From Microvenator marinus (GTDB lineage: Bacteria; Myxococcota_A; Bradymonadia; Bradymonadales; Bradymonadaceae), in assembly GCF_007993755.1 (NCBI RefSeq), contig NZ_CP042467.1, forward strand, positions 4,860,001-4,924,000: a stretch of 64,000 nucleotides of DNA, written 5' to 3'. The notes beneath the pieces are model-generated. The model was given only the letters and a program-made list of their open reading frames with translations. It was not told the origin of the DNA and did not search any database. Below, one piece after another: positions 35,923 to 45,653 of this stretch (the first letter of the stretch is position 1; each line of letters begins with the position of its first letter). Made by a program: the position numbers and the translations under genes.

Positions 35923-38900
35923 CCGACCAGTTGTTCACGCTATAAGCCCGCCACACCTCCTGCGAGACATCTCGGAACGTGAATCGCTCGTAATCGAACC
36001 CACCTTTGAGCTTGACCGCGAAGATGCTCAAGAAGAGCGGCTCTTGCACCAACGGTGAAGGTCTCTCGGCGGGTGGCAGTCCAGAAAAGCTTGGGAATTC
36101 GGGAATCACAGCGCGTTCTTCACCCGCAGGAATGATCCACTCCCAAACAGGGATGCCGAGGCTGTTTCTAAGTGTCAGATACGTAAAATCCGGAGGATAG
36201 ACTTGGTTTGCGCGGAACCGAATCATATTGTCCTGCACTCGCGTTCCTGGCTGCGGTGATACTGGCTGCGGAACGCTTAGGAGTGCTGGCAGAATGACCA
36301 TCTGGCCGTTGGGGGTGATGTTCTCCTGAATCACGCGCGAGAAGGGCGTGCCAAGCCCGGTGTAGCTTCCTCCGAGTGCGATGAACGAGATGTCTTCGAG
36401 CACGCCCGAGAGTTCCGGCTGGCGCTGAACCTCAACGATATCGCTCAGACTTCGTCCCCGCGTTGGACTTCGGAAAACACCTTCAAATCCAAAGTCCCAA
36501 AAGACCTCCATAGCGTTATTGTCAGGGCCTGTGGGGGCATACTCGGTATTGACCAACTTAAACGAGAGGGACTCGTCCAGCGGGATATTACAGAGTAAAT
36601 CGACTTCCCTGATGTCTTGATCGCTCAGGAATATAAACCGTTCCACAGCGGCGAGCTGGGGCGTGAATTCTTGAGTGTTACTGTTGAAGGTTCCGCAGAG
36701 GGCAACAACCGCCAAATCTCCTATTCGGGAGCGAATCTCATAGGCTCCCTCGCCGAGAACGATGGCATTTGGCCCAGCGGACGGGTTGCCTGCAAACACC
36801 GCGCGCTGTGTGGTGGCCACGACGGCCATCTCGTAAATCGCCTGGTCGTCAGGGACCGAGAGCTTGCCGTCGGCCGTCACGTTGCCGCGGATGGTGGCAA
36901 ATGGCGGAGGTGCGCCACCGCCGGGATTTGGCGGAGGGTTGAGCAGGTTCAAGAAGACCGTGATGTTCTCAGCATCCACCGTTTGAACGGTGACCGTGGA
37001 GTAGCCCGCTGCGGTGGCGGTAACTGTTTGCGCGCCTAAAACCTCAGGGCCAGAAAGTGTCACCATTCCGTTGACGTCCGTGAACCCCTGATAAGGCGTC
37101 TCTGCACGTGTTGAGAGCATCACGAACGCGTTTTCGAGTGGGCCCCCGCCACTTGAGTAGACCGTAACGTTGACTGAGCCGTCGATAACGCCGCCCGAAG
37201 CCCCGCCGAATTGAGATGCAGGGTTGAAGTAGGTGTACGTGTACGGTCCTTGTGCAGTCGCGCCGTTGGCGCCTACTTCCAAATTGGCTGGTCCCACCGG
37301 CCCGGGTGGGGCGCGGAACGTGAGGTTATTTCGGTCGAGCCGTCGAATCTGAGCTCCAGGATTGCCGCCAAGAGTCACCACGATTTGGCCGGAGAATCCG
37401 CGGCCACGCACATTCACCAGGGTGTTCCCGGCAACGGAACCACGGGTCGGACTAAAGCCCCAGATCTCCAGAGTTTCTGTGTACTCAAAACCGTCGACGA
37501 GCTCAGCCTCCAGCTCAGAAGCACTGACTTTGATATCGGCGGGGCCAGCTCGACCAGGGGGTGATACAACGCGAAGCTCCGTGTCAGAAATCACCTGAAA
37601 CTCAGCGCTGATGCCGCCGATCGTGACTCGGGTGACACCGCTCAAACCTTCGCCCTGAATCACAATCTCAGTCCCACCTTCTACGGGGCCGCTCTCTGGC
37701 GTACTCGTTGAGATTTCGAGATCGGCGAGGTAGGTATAGCCGTTAGGGAGCGTGTCTAAGACGCTCGCGCTTTCCAAGAGCGTCACGTCCACCTGACCAA
37801 GGCTTGTGCCCGCTGGGAGCTCGATCAACGCCCAGGCGTCAGTTCGGTTCAGGTAGATGGCTGGGTTTCCGTCCACGTAGATGTCGCGCCCGAGAAATCC
37901 CCAGCCTAAGACTTGTGCCTGATTGCCCCCAGAAATGGGGCCAGAGGCTGGGCTGATGGCAGCGATTGTCGGTGAATCGTCAGGCCTGTAGTAAAAGGCA
38001 TCACGCGCCACAGCTGCGTCGGAATCGGTGAGCAAGGTGATGTCAGCAAGCCCAACACCAGGCGGCGTCAAGACTTGAACGGCCTGTTGCGCGATGTTGA
38101 TATTCTGAACGGGAGCTCCACGCCCATCAAAGAGCACCTGAAGACTGGCGTCCATGCCAAGCACTTTGAGCGTGACGAGCTCGCCGCCCACCTCAGATCC
38201 CGAAGCAGGGTCAATCTCGACGAGCTCCAGTGGCTGAAAGTACTCCACCGCATCCACGGCGACCGCAGAATCCTCCGGCGTTGTGACGCGAAGATCGACG
38301 AGACCAGCGCCTTGTGGCGGCGCGTAGGCTTGAATCAGCCCATCGGAGAGGTAAATGGTACCTAAGGCCGCCTCTGAGCCGAAACTCACGGCAGCGTTCT
38401 CCTGAAACCCGCTTCCACGAATCTCAACCAAGGTGCCACCGTTGGTTGGGACTCGGCTCGGTGTAATCTGGTCGATCCGCAGGTCCTCCACATATCTGAA
38501 GGCATCCACCAAGACCTGCGATTCTCCGTTGGGATTGACGACCTTGACCGAAACCGGCCCGGGGCCGTTTCCGGGAGGCGTTCTGACGACGAGCTCGTTC
38601 CCGCTTAGAGAGGCTTCGACGCCCTGGCTCGCAAAGAAGACCTGTGCTCCATCTTCAAGACCACTCCCTTCGATTCGGACCGAGGTTCCGCCCTCGACGG
38701 GGCCGCTTGAGGGCACCACAGCTCGCAATTCAAAGCGTTGAGGCTCCCCGAAGTCATCCGGGCCAAAATCGAAATTGAAGAGGTCTTTGGGGTCCCCAAA
38801 ATCATCGACAGGGTCAACACCCTGGTCTTGGTCTGGGACCACGGGCATATCAGACGGCATGTCCGGTTCAAGAATGAACTGGTCGGGATCTTCGATGACG

Positions 38901-38983
38901 TCCACGAAATCACTGGCCTTCAAACAATCCCCGCAACCGAGGGTAAGGCTCAGGAGGAGCAGAAAGCTCGCTCGAAGTCGCAT
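35903..38983 (-). CDS. Large lipoprotein with six IPT/TIG domains and a carboxypeptidase-regulatory-like domain (copy 2)
   Basis: The protein has 1026 residues with a lipobox at Cys17 (LTLGC) and a long Asp/Pro-rich linker. Six IPT/TIG (immunoglobulin-like) units follow in a row, each recognisable by a SGPVEGGT-like start and a GxGF or GxGL turn (for example PSRVPTNGGTLVEIRGSGF and PTRGSVAGNTLVNVRGRGF). A domain of carboxypeptidase-regulatory type comes next (GSVNVTVYSSGGGPLENAF, then SGPEVLGAQTVTATAAGYS). The last 350 residues are unrecognised. It is a surface or periplasmic adhesive rod. The adjacent gene upstream encodes a paralogue with the same domain order, 13 bases away. Confidence 0.93.
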   Translation of the reverse strand: MRLRASFLLLLSLTLGCGDCLKASDFVDVIEDPDQFILEPDMPSDMPVVPDQDQGVDPVDDFGDPKDLFNFDFGPDDFGEPQRFELRAVVPSSGPVEGGTSVRIEGSGLEDGAQVFFASQGVEASLSGNELVVRTPPGNGPGPVSVKVVNPNGESQVLVDAFRYVEDLRIDQITPSRVPTNGGTLVEIRGSGFQENAAVSFGSEAALGTIYLSDGLIQAYAPPQGAGLVDLRVTTPEDSAVAVDAVEYFQPLELVEIDPASGSEVGGELVTLKVLGMDASLQVLFDGRGAPVQNINIAQQAVQVLTPPGVGLADITLLTDSDAAVARDAFYYRPDDSPTIAAISPASGPISGGNQAQVLGWGFLGRDIYVDGNPAIYLNRTDAWALIELPAGTSLGQVDVTLLESASVLDTLPNGYTYLADLEISTSTPESGPVEGGTEIVIQGEGLSGVTRVTIGGISAEFQVISDTELRVVSPPGRAGPADIKVSASELEAELVDGFEYTETLEIWGFSPTRGSVAGNTLVNVRGRGFSGQIVVTLGGNPGAQIRRLDRNNLTFRAPPGPVGPANLEVGANGATAQGPYTYTYFNPASQFGGASGGVIDGSVNVTVYSSGGGPLENAFVMLSTRAETPYQGFTDVNGMVTLSGPEVLGAQTVTATAAGYSTVTVQTVDAENITVFLNLLNPPPNPGGGAPPPFATIRGNVTADGKLSVPDDQAIYEMAVVATTQRAVFAGNPSAGPNAIVLGEGAYEIRSRIGDLAVVALCGTFNSNTQEFTPQLAAVERFIFLSDQDIREVDLLCNIPLDESLSFKLVNTEYAPTGPDNNAMEVFWDFGFEGVFRSPTRGRSLSDIVEVQRQPELSGVLEDISFIALGGSYTGLGTPFSRVIQENITPNGQMVILPALLSVPQPVSPQPGTRVQDNMIRFRANQVYPPDFTYLTLRNSLGIPVWEWIIPAGEERAVIPEFPSFSGLPPAERPSPLVQEPLFLSIFAVKLKGGFDYERFTFRDVSQEVWRAYSVNNWSVILPLP

Positions 38984-38996
38984 CAGAACTCCCTTC

Positions 38997-41900
38997 TTAG
39001 AAAGACACGAAGTGTACGTTCACTGAATACGCGTCCCAAAGTCCGATATCCAAATCGGCGTAGGAAACGTTGGCGTAATTGAAATTGGCCATGCGAATCC
39101 CGATGATTTGAACCACGAAGGTGCCAAGGGGATACGGTGAAGGCTGTGTCGGACCGGTGAACTGAGGGAAATCAGGTAGTTTAAAGCTAGTCTCAGTGCC
39201 CGGCAGGAAGACGTCCCAAATAGGTGTTTGTTGGAAGTCTGTGATCCGGACGTAATAGAAACTCGGGAGGTTTGTCGAGTTCGTATTGAAGATGAAGGTC
39301 CGGTCTACTGGTACCGAGAAATCTTGAGGTGACGTAATCGTAGGCACGCCTAACAGAGGCGGGAGTTCGATGATCTGATTGATGTTCGTCACGTTGCGCT
39401 TCACGGCCAGGCTTGAAGGATACCCAATGGCTGGAGTGACGGCGCCGCCGCTTACAAAATAGGAAGCGTTGGCCAATACGCCAGTAAGTTCGGCCTGATG
39501 TCTTGCTTCGATGATATCCGCGTCACCTCGAGCAACGTTGTAGCCTCCAACCACGCCCTCAAATCCGAGGTCGAGCCAGGGCGTGACTTCATTTGTGGTA
39601 GGGCCATTCGGGCCGCGGGGAGGCTGATTCAACTTAAATCTCAAGACGTGGTCGAGAGGTATGTTGAGGTCGATATCAACCGTGGTGGTCTGCTGGTCAG
39701 CAGCCGTTTGGTAGCGCTCAATGCCCATGTAGAGCGGCGTAAACTCTTGCGTGTTGTTGTCGAAGAGTCCGCCATAAGCGACCACAGCCATGTCTCCCAC
39801 GCGTGAGCGCAAGGTGTACGGCCCATCGTCGTAGAGCACATTGCCGCCGCCCGGATCAGGGTTCTCGGTGAATGGGTCCACCTGGGTGGTCACCACAATC
39901 GCCATTTGAAACTGAGTCGGGCCAGGTTCCGCAAGTTTATCCAACCCCGTCACGTTTCCAACAAAGGTATGCGAAGGCCCTGCGGGGGGCATTCCCTCCG
40001 GTGGTGGAGGCGGGGGGGATAGAAAGAGCGTGACGTTCTCAGCGTTAACTCGTTGAAGAGATGCCGACGAATAGCCCTCGGCAACAGCTGTGATGGTCTG
40101 CTCACCGAAGACATCGGGCCCTGAGATTGTCACCATTCCGTTTGCGTCGGTATAGCCCGTATATGGGGTTTGTGCGTTGGTCGAGAGCATCACGAAGGCA
40201 CTTTCAATAGGTGCCCCACCCATCTCGTAGACGGTCACGTTGACCGCCCCTTGGATTGGGCCTCCCCACGCTCCGCCGAACCGTGCGCCCGGGTTGAAGA
40301 ATGTGAACGGAGTCGGTGCGGTAGCCGAATCGGCTCCTCGCTCAAACACGAGGGGAACCGTGCCCGTTGGGTTTGGCGGCGTCCTCAGGGTCAGTGTTTG
40401 TGAGTCCAAAACCTGAACGGCAAGGGCTGGGTTTTGGTCAAAACGAGCGGTGATACCGTCCGTGAAACCGCGGCCCAAAACCTCGACATACGTGTTACCG
40501 GCGACGGACCCACGAATCGGGAAATAACCGAAAATTTCAAGGGGTTCAGTGAAGGTGAAGGCATCTCTGAACGATGCTTTGACGCTGCCTCGCTCGACCT
40601 TGACGTCGACGGTTCCTGGTGTATGCGCTGGCGCACTGGCCGTGATCTGGGTGGGTGAGTCTAATACAAAACTTGCCTGGACGAGGCCAAAATAAACGCG
40701 TGTCGCGCCGGTAAAGCCTTCGCCGGTGATGACCACGTCGTAGCCGCCTGCTGCCTCTCCTTCGTTCGGAGCGACGCTATCGATCCAGAGATTTTCTACG
40801 TAGGTGAAACCATCTGTGAGGGTTCGAGTTCCAGCGCTTGAGGTGGCGGTGATGTCCACTACGCCTGGAGCGTGGGCAGGAACCTCAACCACCACATGAC
40901 CGGGCCCACTTTCAACGATGGTCGCAGGGATCGAATCGAACTCGATAGATAGTGCGGCGTCATCAAGACCGGAGCCGATGATTGTGACTTTTGTACCGCC
41001 AATGGCTGGAGCCTCGGCCGGGTCAACGCCAGCGATCTGGAACTCTCCTGGTGCCGCGTAGAAGAAACCGTCCCTTAAGATATCTGCGCCCGAATCCGTC
41101 TCCGCTCGGATATCGGCGAGTCCAGCCGCGCCTGCTGGAGTGGTGACGTCGGCGCTGGTACCGTCTGCTGCCGCACTCACCACGGTAGCTGCCGCGCCAT
41201 TAAACTCCACGATCATCGAATCTTCAAAGCCTGAACCTTCAAGGGTTACGGTATCACCGCCAGCCGTTGTTCCGGAGGCAGGGCGCACGCGCTCTACTTT
41301 AACCGGTGCGTAGTAGGTCAACCCAGCTACGAGTTTGGCGGTCGCATTTCGGCTCGAAGCGCGGACATCCACTACACCGGCGGGTGCGGGAGGCGTAATC
41401 ACTCGAAGTCGAGTTTCCGATACAAGGACGTGAGAAAGACCTGTGAGGCCGCCAAAACTGACGCGCGTGTCTTCGTCAAAACCTTGGCCGAGGACTTCTA
41501 CTTCGATTCCACCGCTGGTTGGTACGCGTGCAGGGGAGACGGCATCCACCGTCATGGCCACCGTGTACGTAAATCCGCCGTCTACAACGACTTCACCGCC
41601 TTCAGGGTCCAGAACTTTGACGGTGATGGGACCGGGAGCGCTTCCAGGAGGTGTTTGGCCGACAAGGTCTCGGTTGACGAGCTCCGCCTCAGCTTGGCGC
41701 GAACCAAAAAAGACTGCCGTGTCGCGCGTAAATCCGGTGCCGGTGATCACAAAAGGCGTTCCGCCGAGCACCGAGCCCGAAGGAGGAAGGATGTCCTGAA
41801 CGGCGAGTTCTTCGTCTCCGAAGTCAAACTCGCCGAAATCAAAGAGGCCTTCGTCGGGTTCAACCACCATGTCTGGTGGATTGCCCATATCCTCTTCAGG

Positions 41901-42056
41901 GTTGTTCGCGTCGGGTTCTGGCGTCTGATCGACCACCATATCACTCATATCGGAAGGTTCGGAATTGTTGGTCGGGGGCTCAACATCGTCAGAGCACGCT
42001 CCGACGGTCATCAATAGAACCCCGAGCAACATCCATTTTCGTATGCTATTCACCAT
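38997..42056 (-). CDS. Large lipoprotein with six IPT/TIG domains and a carboxypeptidase-regulatory-like domain (copy 1)
   Basis: The protein has 1019 residues with a lipobox at Cys21 (TVGAC) and an acidic linker rich in Asp, Pro, Met and Val. It has six IPT/TIG units (PPSGSVLGGTPFVITGTGF through PIRGSVAGNTYVEVLGRGF), then GAVNVTVYEMGGAPIESAF of the carboxypeptidase-regulatory-like domain and a shared C-terminal region (TQEFTPLYMGIERY here, TQEFTPQLAAVERF in the copy). The two copies differ at many positions, so the duplication is old. It is the first gene of the pair, with a promoter candidate at 42108-42136. Likely role: surface binding or adhesion; the ligand is unknown. Confidence 0.93.
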   Translation of the reverse strand: MVNSIRKWMLLGVLLMTVGACSDDVEPPTNNSEPSDMSDMVVDQTPEPDANNPEEDMGNPPDMVVEPDEGLFDFGEFDFGDEELAVQDILPPSGSVLGGTPFVITGTGFTRDTAVFFGSRQAEAELVNRDLVGQTPPGSAPGPITVKVLDPEGGEVVVDGGFTYTVAMTVDAVSPARVPTSGGIEVEVLGQGFDEDTRVSFGGLTGLSHVLVSETRLRVITPPAPAGVVDVRASSRNATAKLVAGLTYYAPVKVERVRPASGTTAGGDTVTLEGSGFEDSMIVEFNGAAATVVSAAADGTSADVTTPAGAAGLADIRAETDSGADILRDGFFYAAPGEFQIAGVDPAEAPAIGGTKVTIIGSGLDDAALSIEFDSIPATIVESGPGHVVVEVPAHAPGVVDITATSSAGTRTLTDGFTYVENLWIDSVAPNEGEAAGGYDVVITGEGFTGATRVYFGLVQASFVLDSPTQITASAPAHTPGTVDVKVERGSVKASFRDAFTFTEPLEIFGYFPIRGSVAGNTYVEVLGRGFTDGITARFDQNPALAVQVLDSQTLTLRTPPNPTGTVPLVFERGADSATAPTPFTFFNPGARFGGAWGGPIQGAVNVTVYEMGGAPIESAFVMLSTNAQTPYTGYTDANGMVTISGPDVFGEQTITAVAEGYSSASLQRVNAENVTLFLSPPPPPPEGMPPAGPSHTFVGNVTGLDKLAEPGPTQFQMAIVVTTQVDPFTENPDPGGGNVLYDDGPYTLRSRVGDMAVVAYGGLFDNNTQEFTPLYMGIERYQTAADQQTTTVDIDLNIPLDHVLRFKLNQPPRGPNGPTTNEVTPWLDLGFEGVVGGYNVARGDADIIEARHQAELTGVLANASYFVSGGAVTPAIGYPSSLAVKRNVTNINQIIELPPLLGVPTITSPQDFSVPVDRTFIFNTNSTNLPSFYYVRITDFQQTPIWDVFLPGTETSFKLPDFPQFTGPTQPSPYPLGTFVVQIIGIRMANFNYANVSYADLDIGLWDAYSVNVHFVSF

Positions 42057-42107
42057 TGCCTCATTTGTGCCGATGCAGCCTCAGCCGCACATGTCGGGAG
42101 AGTGTCT

Positions 42108-42136
42108 ACACTAGCCACAACCCTGAGCACTTTCAA
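42108..42136 (-). promoter_or_regulatory. Candidate sigma70 promoter for the IPT/TIG lipoprotein pair
   Basis: On the minus strand TTGAAA and TAGTGT are separated by 17 bases. The start would be near 42101, about 45 bases before ATG 42056. The -10 matches only the key first, second and last positions. Confidence 0.35.
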
Positions 42137-42152
42137 ACATCTTTTCGAGTGT

Positions 42153-43274
42153 TTAAACAGCTCGCCCGTCCAAAAATTCCTTGTCTGGGAATTGTTCGAA
42201 ATAATCGACGAGGGCTTGCATGTAGGCGGATAGGTGCGGACAGCGGACCTCAGAGTCCGCCAAGGCCTTGGAGGCGTTCGTGGTGTCGTATCGTGCGTCG
42301 TGGGTAAAATACTCGAGGACCTCTCTCGGGATTCCAAGTCTCTTCTCAAGACCCTCCACGCTGAGCGCAGCGTCGAGCAGTTTTGGAGGCAAAAATCCGC
42401 GAGTTTTGGGACGATCCATACACTTTAGACCGAGCGCAATGATGTCCTTGGCGCGCATCGGATGGGGATCTGCGAGGTGATAGACCTTGTTTTCGGTCCC
42501 ATCTTTGAGCCCGATATGGGCCATCGCATTCGAAACAAAATCTACGGGAACGATATTGACGAAGGTGTCGCCACGCCCGATTTGCGGAAAGGGAGCCCAG
42601 CTAGGAAGTTTCTTGATCATCTTGAGCAGATAGTAGGGCCCGTCGTACTTATCTGTTTTGCCATTGCGCGAATCACCTACAACGATCGAAGGCCGAAAAA
42701 TCACCGAAGGCACCTCGGACATGCGTCGCTGTACCTCCATTTCCGCCCAGAATTTGGTGGATTCGTAATGGTTGTTATGAGCCTGACCCTCATCGAGCTC
42801 GTCTTCCAATATGGCGCCTTGCCGTTTGCCGGCCACGTAACACGTCGAGACGTAGTTCAAACGCCCGTTCTTAAGCCCGGCGCAAAAGTCTACGACCTTG
42901 ACGGTTCCGCCCACATTCACGCGGTACGCGAGCTCTTCGGGCACAGCGAGGTCGTAGATTGCGGCGAGGTGCCAGACCACGCCGATCTTCTCTTGGAGGC
43001 TTTGGTACTCAGACTCGCTCAGGCCCAGGTTTGGCGCGCTGATATCCCCCTCGATAAGATGAAACTCGCCCTTAAACTCGGGATGCATGCGCGTGATTTC
43101 GTCGAGCCTTTTTTGAGCCAACCCGCGCATCTTAGACTGAATGAGAAAGGTGAAATCACCGTGACGCTGGACTCTGATCAGCGAATCCAAGAGGCGCCCG
43201 GCCAAGAATCCAGGGAATCCCGTGATCAAGGTCGCGCGATCACTCAAAGTGGTCTGGGGTGATTTCTTTTTCAT
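42153..43274 (-). CDS. Extended SDR oxidoreductase (fatty acyl-CoA/thioester reductase-like)
   Basis: The protein has 373 residues from ATG 43274, which has GGGA upstream; a more upstream frame adds about 40 residues with no conserved content. The NAD(P)-binding loop is TGFPGFLAGRL at about 18-28. The active-site pair is Tyr170 and Lys174 (YESTK), with STCYV upstream supplying the Ser/Thr. VWHLAAIYDL and FRPSIVVGDSRNGKTDKYDGP are typical of NAD-binding 4 (male-sterility/Lys2-type) reductases that act on acyl thioesters. The true substrate is not readable. A ten-base palindrome around the stop codon (42150-42159) may be a weak transcription end signal. It is divergent from the M61 peptidase gene. 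Confidence 0.9.
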   Translation of the reverse strand: MKKKSPQTTLSDRATLITGFPGFLAGRLLDSLIRVQRHGDFTFLIQSKMRGLAQKRLDEITRMHPEFKGEFHLIEGDISAPNLGLSESEYQSLQEKIGVVWHLAAIYDLAVPEELAYRVNVGGTVKVVDFCAGLKNGRLNYVSTCYVAGKRQGAILEDELDEGQAHNNHYESTKFWAEMEVQRRMSEVPSVIFRPSIVVGDSRNGKTDKYDGPYYLLKMIKKLPSWAPFPQIGRGDTFVNIVPVDFVSNAMAHIGLKDGTENKVYHLADPHPMRAKDIIALGLKCMDRPKTRGFLPPKLLDAALSVEGLEKRLGIPREVLEYFTHDARYDTTNASKALADSEVRCPHLSAYMQALVDYFEQFPDKEFLDGRAV

Positions 43275-43346
43275 GATAGTTCCCATTGAAACTGGCCGCG
43301 GCGGAGTATGGCACGAGACCGTCTGGTTTTCGAGTCCTAATGGTTC

Positions 43347-43375
43347 TTGGCCGAGTTCGCACTCGCTGGTAGCGT
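43347..43375 (+). promoter_or_regulatory. Candidate sigma70 promoter for the M61 peptidase gene
   Basis: TTGGCC and TAGCGT are separated by 17 bases. The start would fall near 43382, leaving a leader of about 24 bases with GGAG before ATG 43406. Confidence 0.33.
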
Positions 43376-43405
43376 GCGCTGGAACAAATTCTCTTGGAGA
43401 CAAAG

Positions 43406-45199
43406 ATGTCCGCCATTCGATTCAAGCTAGATTTACGTGAATCCAACACACATTACGCCGAGATTGAGGCCACGTTTCATGGGGTGGCCGAGCTCTCGGA
43501 GCTCATCGTACGGCTACCTGTCTGGAGCCCAGGTTCCTATCTCGTGCGAGAGTATGCGCAGCATATCAGCGGCATGAAGGCCAGCGCGGACGATGGGAGG
43601 GCCAGAGGTGTCAAAAAGATCGACAAGTCCTCCTGGCGTATCGATTGCCGAGACTCGCATACGATCACGCTGAAGTACCGAGTTTACGGCCACGATCTTG
43701 GCGTTCGGAACAACCATTTCGACGGGTCACACGCATTCGTTACGCCCGCGGCGACCTTCGTGTACGTGGATGAGAGGCTTCACGAGGCCATTGAGGTGGA
43801 CGTGGTCGCACCTCCGAATTGGAAGACGTTTACCGGTCTGAAGCGCCCCGTAGAATCAAAGGCGTTTTTTGTGGCTACGGATTTCGACCAGCTCTACGAC
43901 TGCCCGCTCGAGGTGGGTCCGCATGAGTTCTTCGACCTCGAGATAATGGGCCGACCTCACCGATTTGTGACGTGGGGCAAAGGGAATATCGACTTTGCCC
44001 GGCTCAAGGACCATCTTCCGAAGCTCGTCGACGCGAACGCCGAGATTTTTGGTGGTGAGCTTCCTTACGAGAATTACACGACGATCATTCTCTTGACCGA
44101 TAACCTTTACGGCGGGCTTGAACACAAGAACTCCACGGCGTTGATGTATCCGCGCTTTGAGTTCGAATCAGGGAAGTCCTTGGATGCCCCGATTGAGGAC
44201 GATTCCTATATCAACTTCCTGAGTCTCTTCGCGCACGAGCACTTCCACGTCTGGCACGTCAAGCGCATCCGGCCTGAGCGCCTCGGCCCATTTGACTACC
44301 AGCGAGAAAACCTCACTCGGGACATCTGGACCATCGAAGGCATCACGTCCTACTACAACGACGTGACGCTGCTGCGCGCGAACCTCATCTCACCGAAGAA
44401 ATTCCTCGACATGATGGCGCAGAATATCAAGCGCATGGAGACGATCCCTGGGCGTTTCGTGGAGTCGGTCGAAGAGTCGAGCTTCAACGCCTGGATTGGA
44501 ATCTATCGTCCTCACGAAAATAGCGTCAACGCTTCGGTGTCGTACTATCTCAAGGGCGCAATTGTGGCGGCGTTGATCGATATCTACATCCGCACCGAGA
44601 GCCAGGGAGAGAAATCGCTCGACGATGTCTTGCGCTACCTCTGGCAGCATCATGCGAAAGACCGCGGGTATCCGGAAGGAGCGCTCGAGTCGATCATCGA
44701 GGAGAGCACGGGCGTGAACATGGGAGACGTCTTCGATACTTTGGTTCGAGGGACTCAGGACCCGGATTACACGGACTATCTTGAGGGTGTGGGGCTCGAG
44801 CTGAGCCGTAAGCACAAGGGCGAACCAGGACCGTGGATCGGCGTCAACCTCAAAGAGAGCGGCGGAAGTGTGCTCGTGAGCAGCGTTAGAGCTGACGGTC
44901 CGGCCCATGGCCTTTTGAGTCCGGGCGATGAGCTACTCGCAATCGGAGGGTTCAGGCAGAAGGGTACAGACCTTAAGCCAAGATTGAAGCTCGCCGGTCT
45001 GAACGAGGTGGTCAACGTGCTGATCTCAAGGCGTGACGAAATCATTGAGGTGCCGCTTGTGGTTCGCCAAGAGCCGCCGACCGAATACGAGATTCGCATG
45101 CGCGAGGGAATGACCTCTGAGGTTCGAGAGCTTTTAGTTGCCTGGTTGGGCGGTCTACCGGTAGATGACGCTCCAAACACCAAAAAGGTGGAAGAATGA
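43406..45199 (+). CDS. M61-family metallopeptidase (glycyl aminopeptidase type) with PDZ domain
   Basis: The protein has 597 residues from ATG 43406 (GGAG six bases upstream). The N-terminal beta-domain begins RFKLDLRESNTHYAEIEATF and has LPVWSPGSYLVREYAQH, typical of the family. The gluzincin motif is HEHFH at 277-281, with the third ligand region TIEGITSYYND downstream. A PDZ domain lies at about 470-570 (VLVSSVRADGPAHGLLSPGDELLAIGG). No signal peptide is visible, so it is probably cytoplasmic. M61 enzymes remove N-terminal Gly or Ala residues. The stop overlaps the CcmH-type gene by four bases. Confidence 0.94.
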   Translation: MSAIRFKLDLRESNTHYAEIEATFHGVAELSELIVRLPVWSPGSYLVREYAQHISGMKASADDGRARGVKKIDKSSWRIDCRDSHTITLKYRVYGHDLGVRNNHFDGSHAFVTPAATFVYVDERLHEAIEVDVVAPPNWKTFTGLKRPVESKAFFVATDFDQLYDCPLEVGPHEFFDLEIMGRPHRFVTWGKGNIDFARLKDHLPKLVDANAEIFGGELPYENYTTIILLTDNLYGGLEHKNSTALMYPRFEFESGKSLDAPIEDDSYINFLSLFAHEHFHVWHVKRIRPERLGPFDYQRENLTRDIWTIEGITSYYNDVTLLRANLISPKKFLDMMAQNIKRMETIPGRFVESVEESSFNAWIGIYRPHENSVNASVSYYLKGAIVAALIDIYIRTESQGEKSLDDVLRYLWQHHAKDRGYPEGALESIIEESTGVNMGDVFDTLVRGTQDPDYTDYLEGVGLELSRKHKGEPGPWIGVNLKESGGSVLVSSVRADGPAHGLLSPGDELLAIGGFRQKGTDLKPRLKLAGLNEVVNVLISRRDEIIEVPLVVRQEPPTEYEIRMREGMTSEVRELLVAWLGGLPVDDAPNTKKVEE

Positions 45200-45648
45200 A
45201 GACAGTTCTTGCGATTTTGTTACTCATTTCACTCGCCGCACCAGCGTGGGCGCAGGACGTCGATCCGGGCACAGTGTCTCGGATCACGCACGAAGTCTCG
45301 ATGGAAGTCTATTCTCCATTTTGCCCAGGCAAGACCCTTGCAATGTGCCCCTCGCCGAACGCGGCAGATGTCCGTATGGACATCCAGAAGATGGCTACGG
45401 AAGGCATGGAAAAGGAGGCCATCAAAGACGAAGTGGTCAAAAAGTACGGCGAAGAGTTTAGGCTTCAGCCTCCGCCAGCAAGCGATAATTACGGACTTTT
45501 TGCGCTGATCTTTCTGACCTTCATCGGTGTTTTTGGGATCGTGAAATTTATCTCGCGAAAGCCCACAGACGGGGCTCCTCAGCCCGACCCATCAATTCAT
45601 GAAGAAGACGATTATCTGGATGAACTTCGAGAAGAAGTTCGGTCCTAG
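45196..45648 (+). CDS. ccmH: CcmH/NrfF-family cytochrome c maturation protein, variant heme-handling motif
   Basis: The protein has 150 residues: a signal peptide (cut near WAQD, about residue 20), an extracytoplasmic helical domain, a membrane helix at about 97-117 and an acidic cytoplasmic tail. The helix pattern NAADVRMDIQKMATEGMEKEAIKDEVVKKYGEEF is typical of CcmH. Instead of the classical LRCxxC the cysteines are Cys43 and Cys51 in SPFCPGKTLAMCPS, a variant I recall from other delta-group genomes. CcmH keeps the apocytochrome CXXCH thiols reduced for heme attachment. No other ccm gene is nearby; the coupling to an M61 peptidase gene is unusual. Ends five bases before the convergent hydrolase gene. 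Confidence 0.83.
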   Translation: MKTVLAILLLISLAAPAWAQDVDPGTVSRITHEVSMEVYSPFCPGKTLAMCPSPNAADVRMDIQKMATEGMEKEAIKDEVVKKYGEEFRLQPPPASDNYGLFALIFLTFIGVFGIVKFISRKPTDGAPQPDPSIHEEDDYLDELREEVRS

Positions 45649-45653
45649 CCGAT

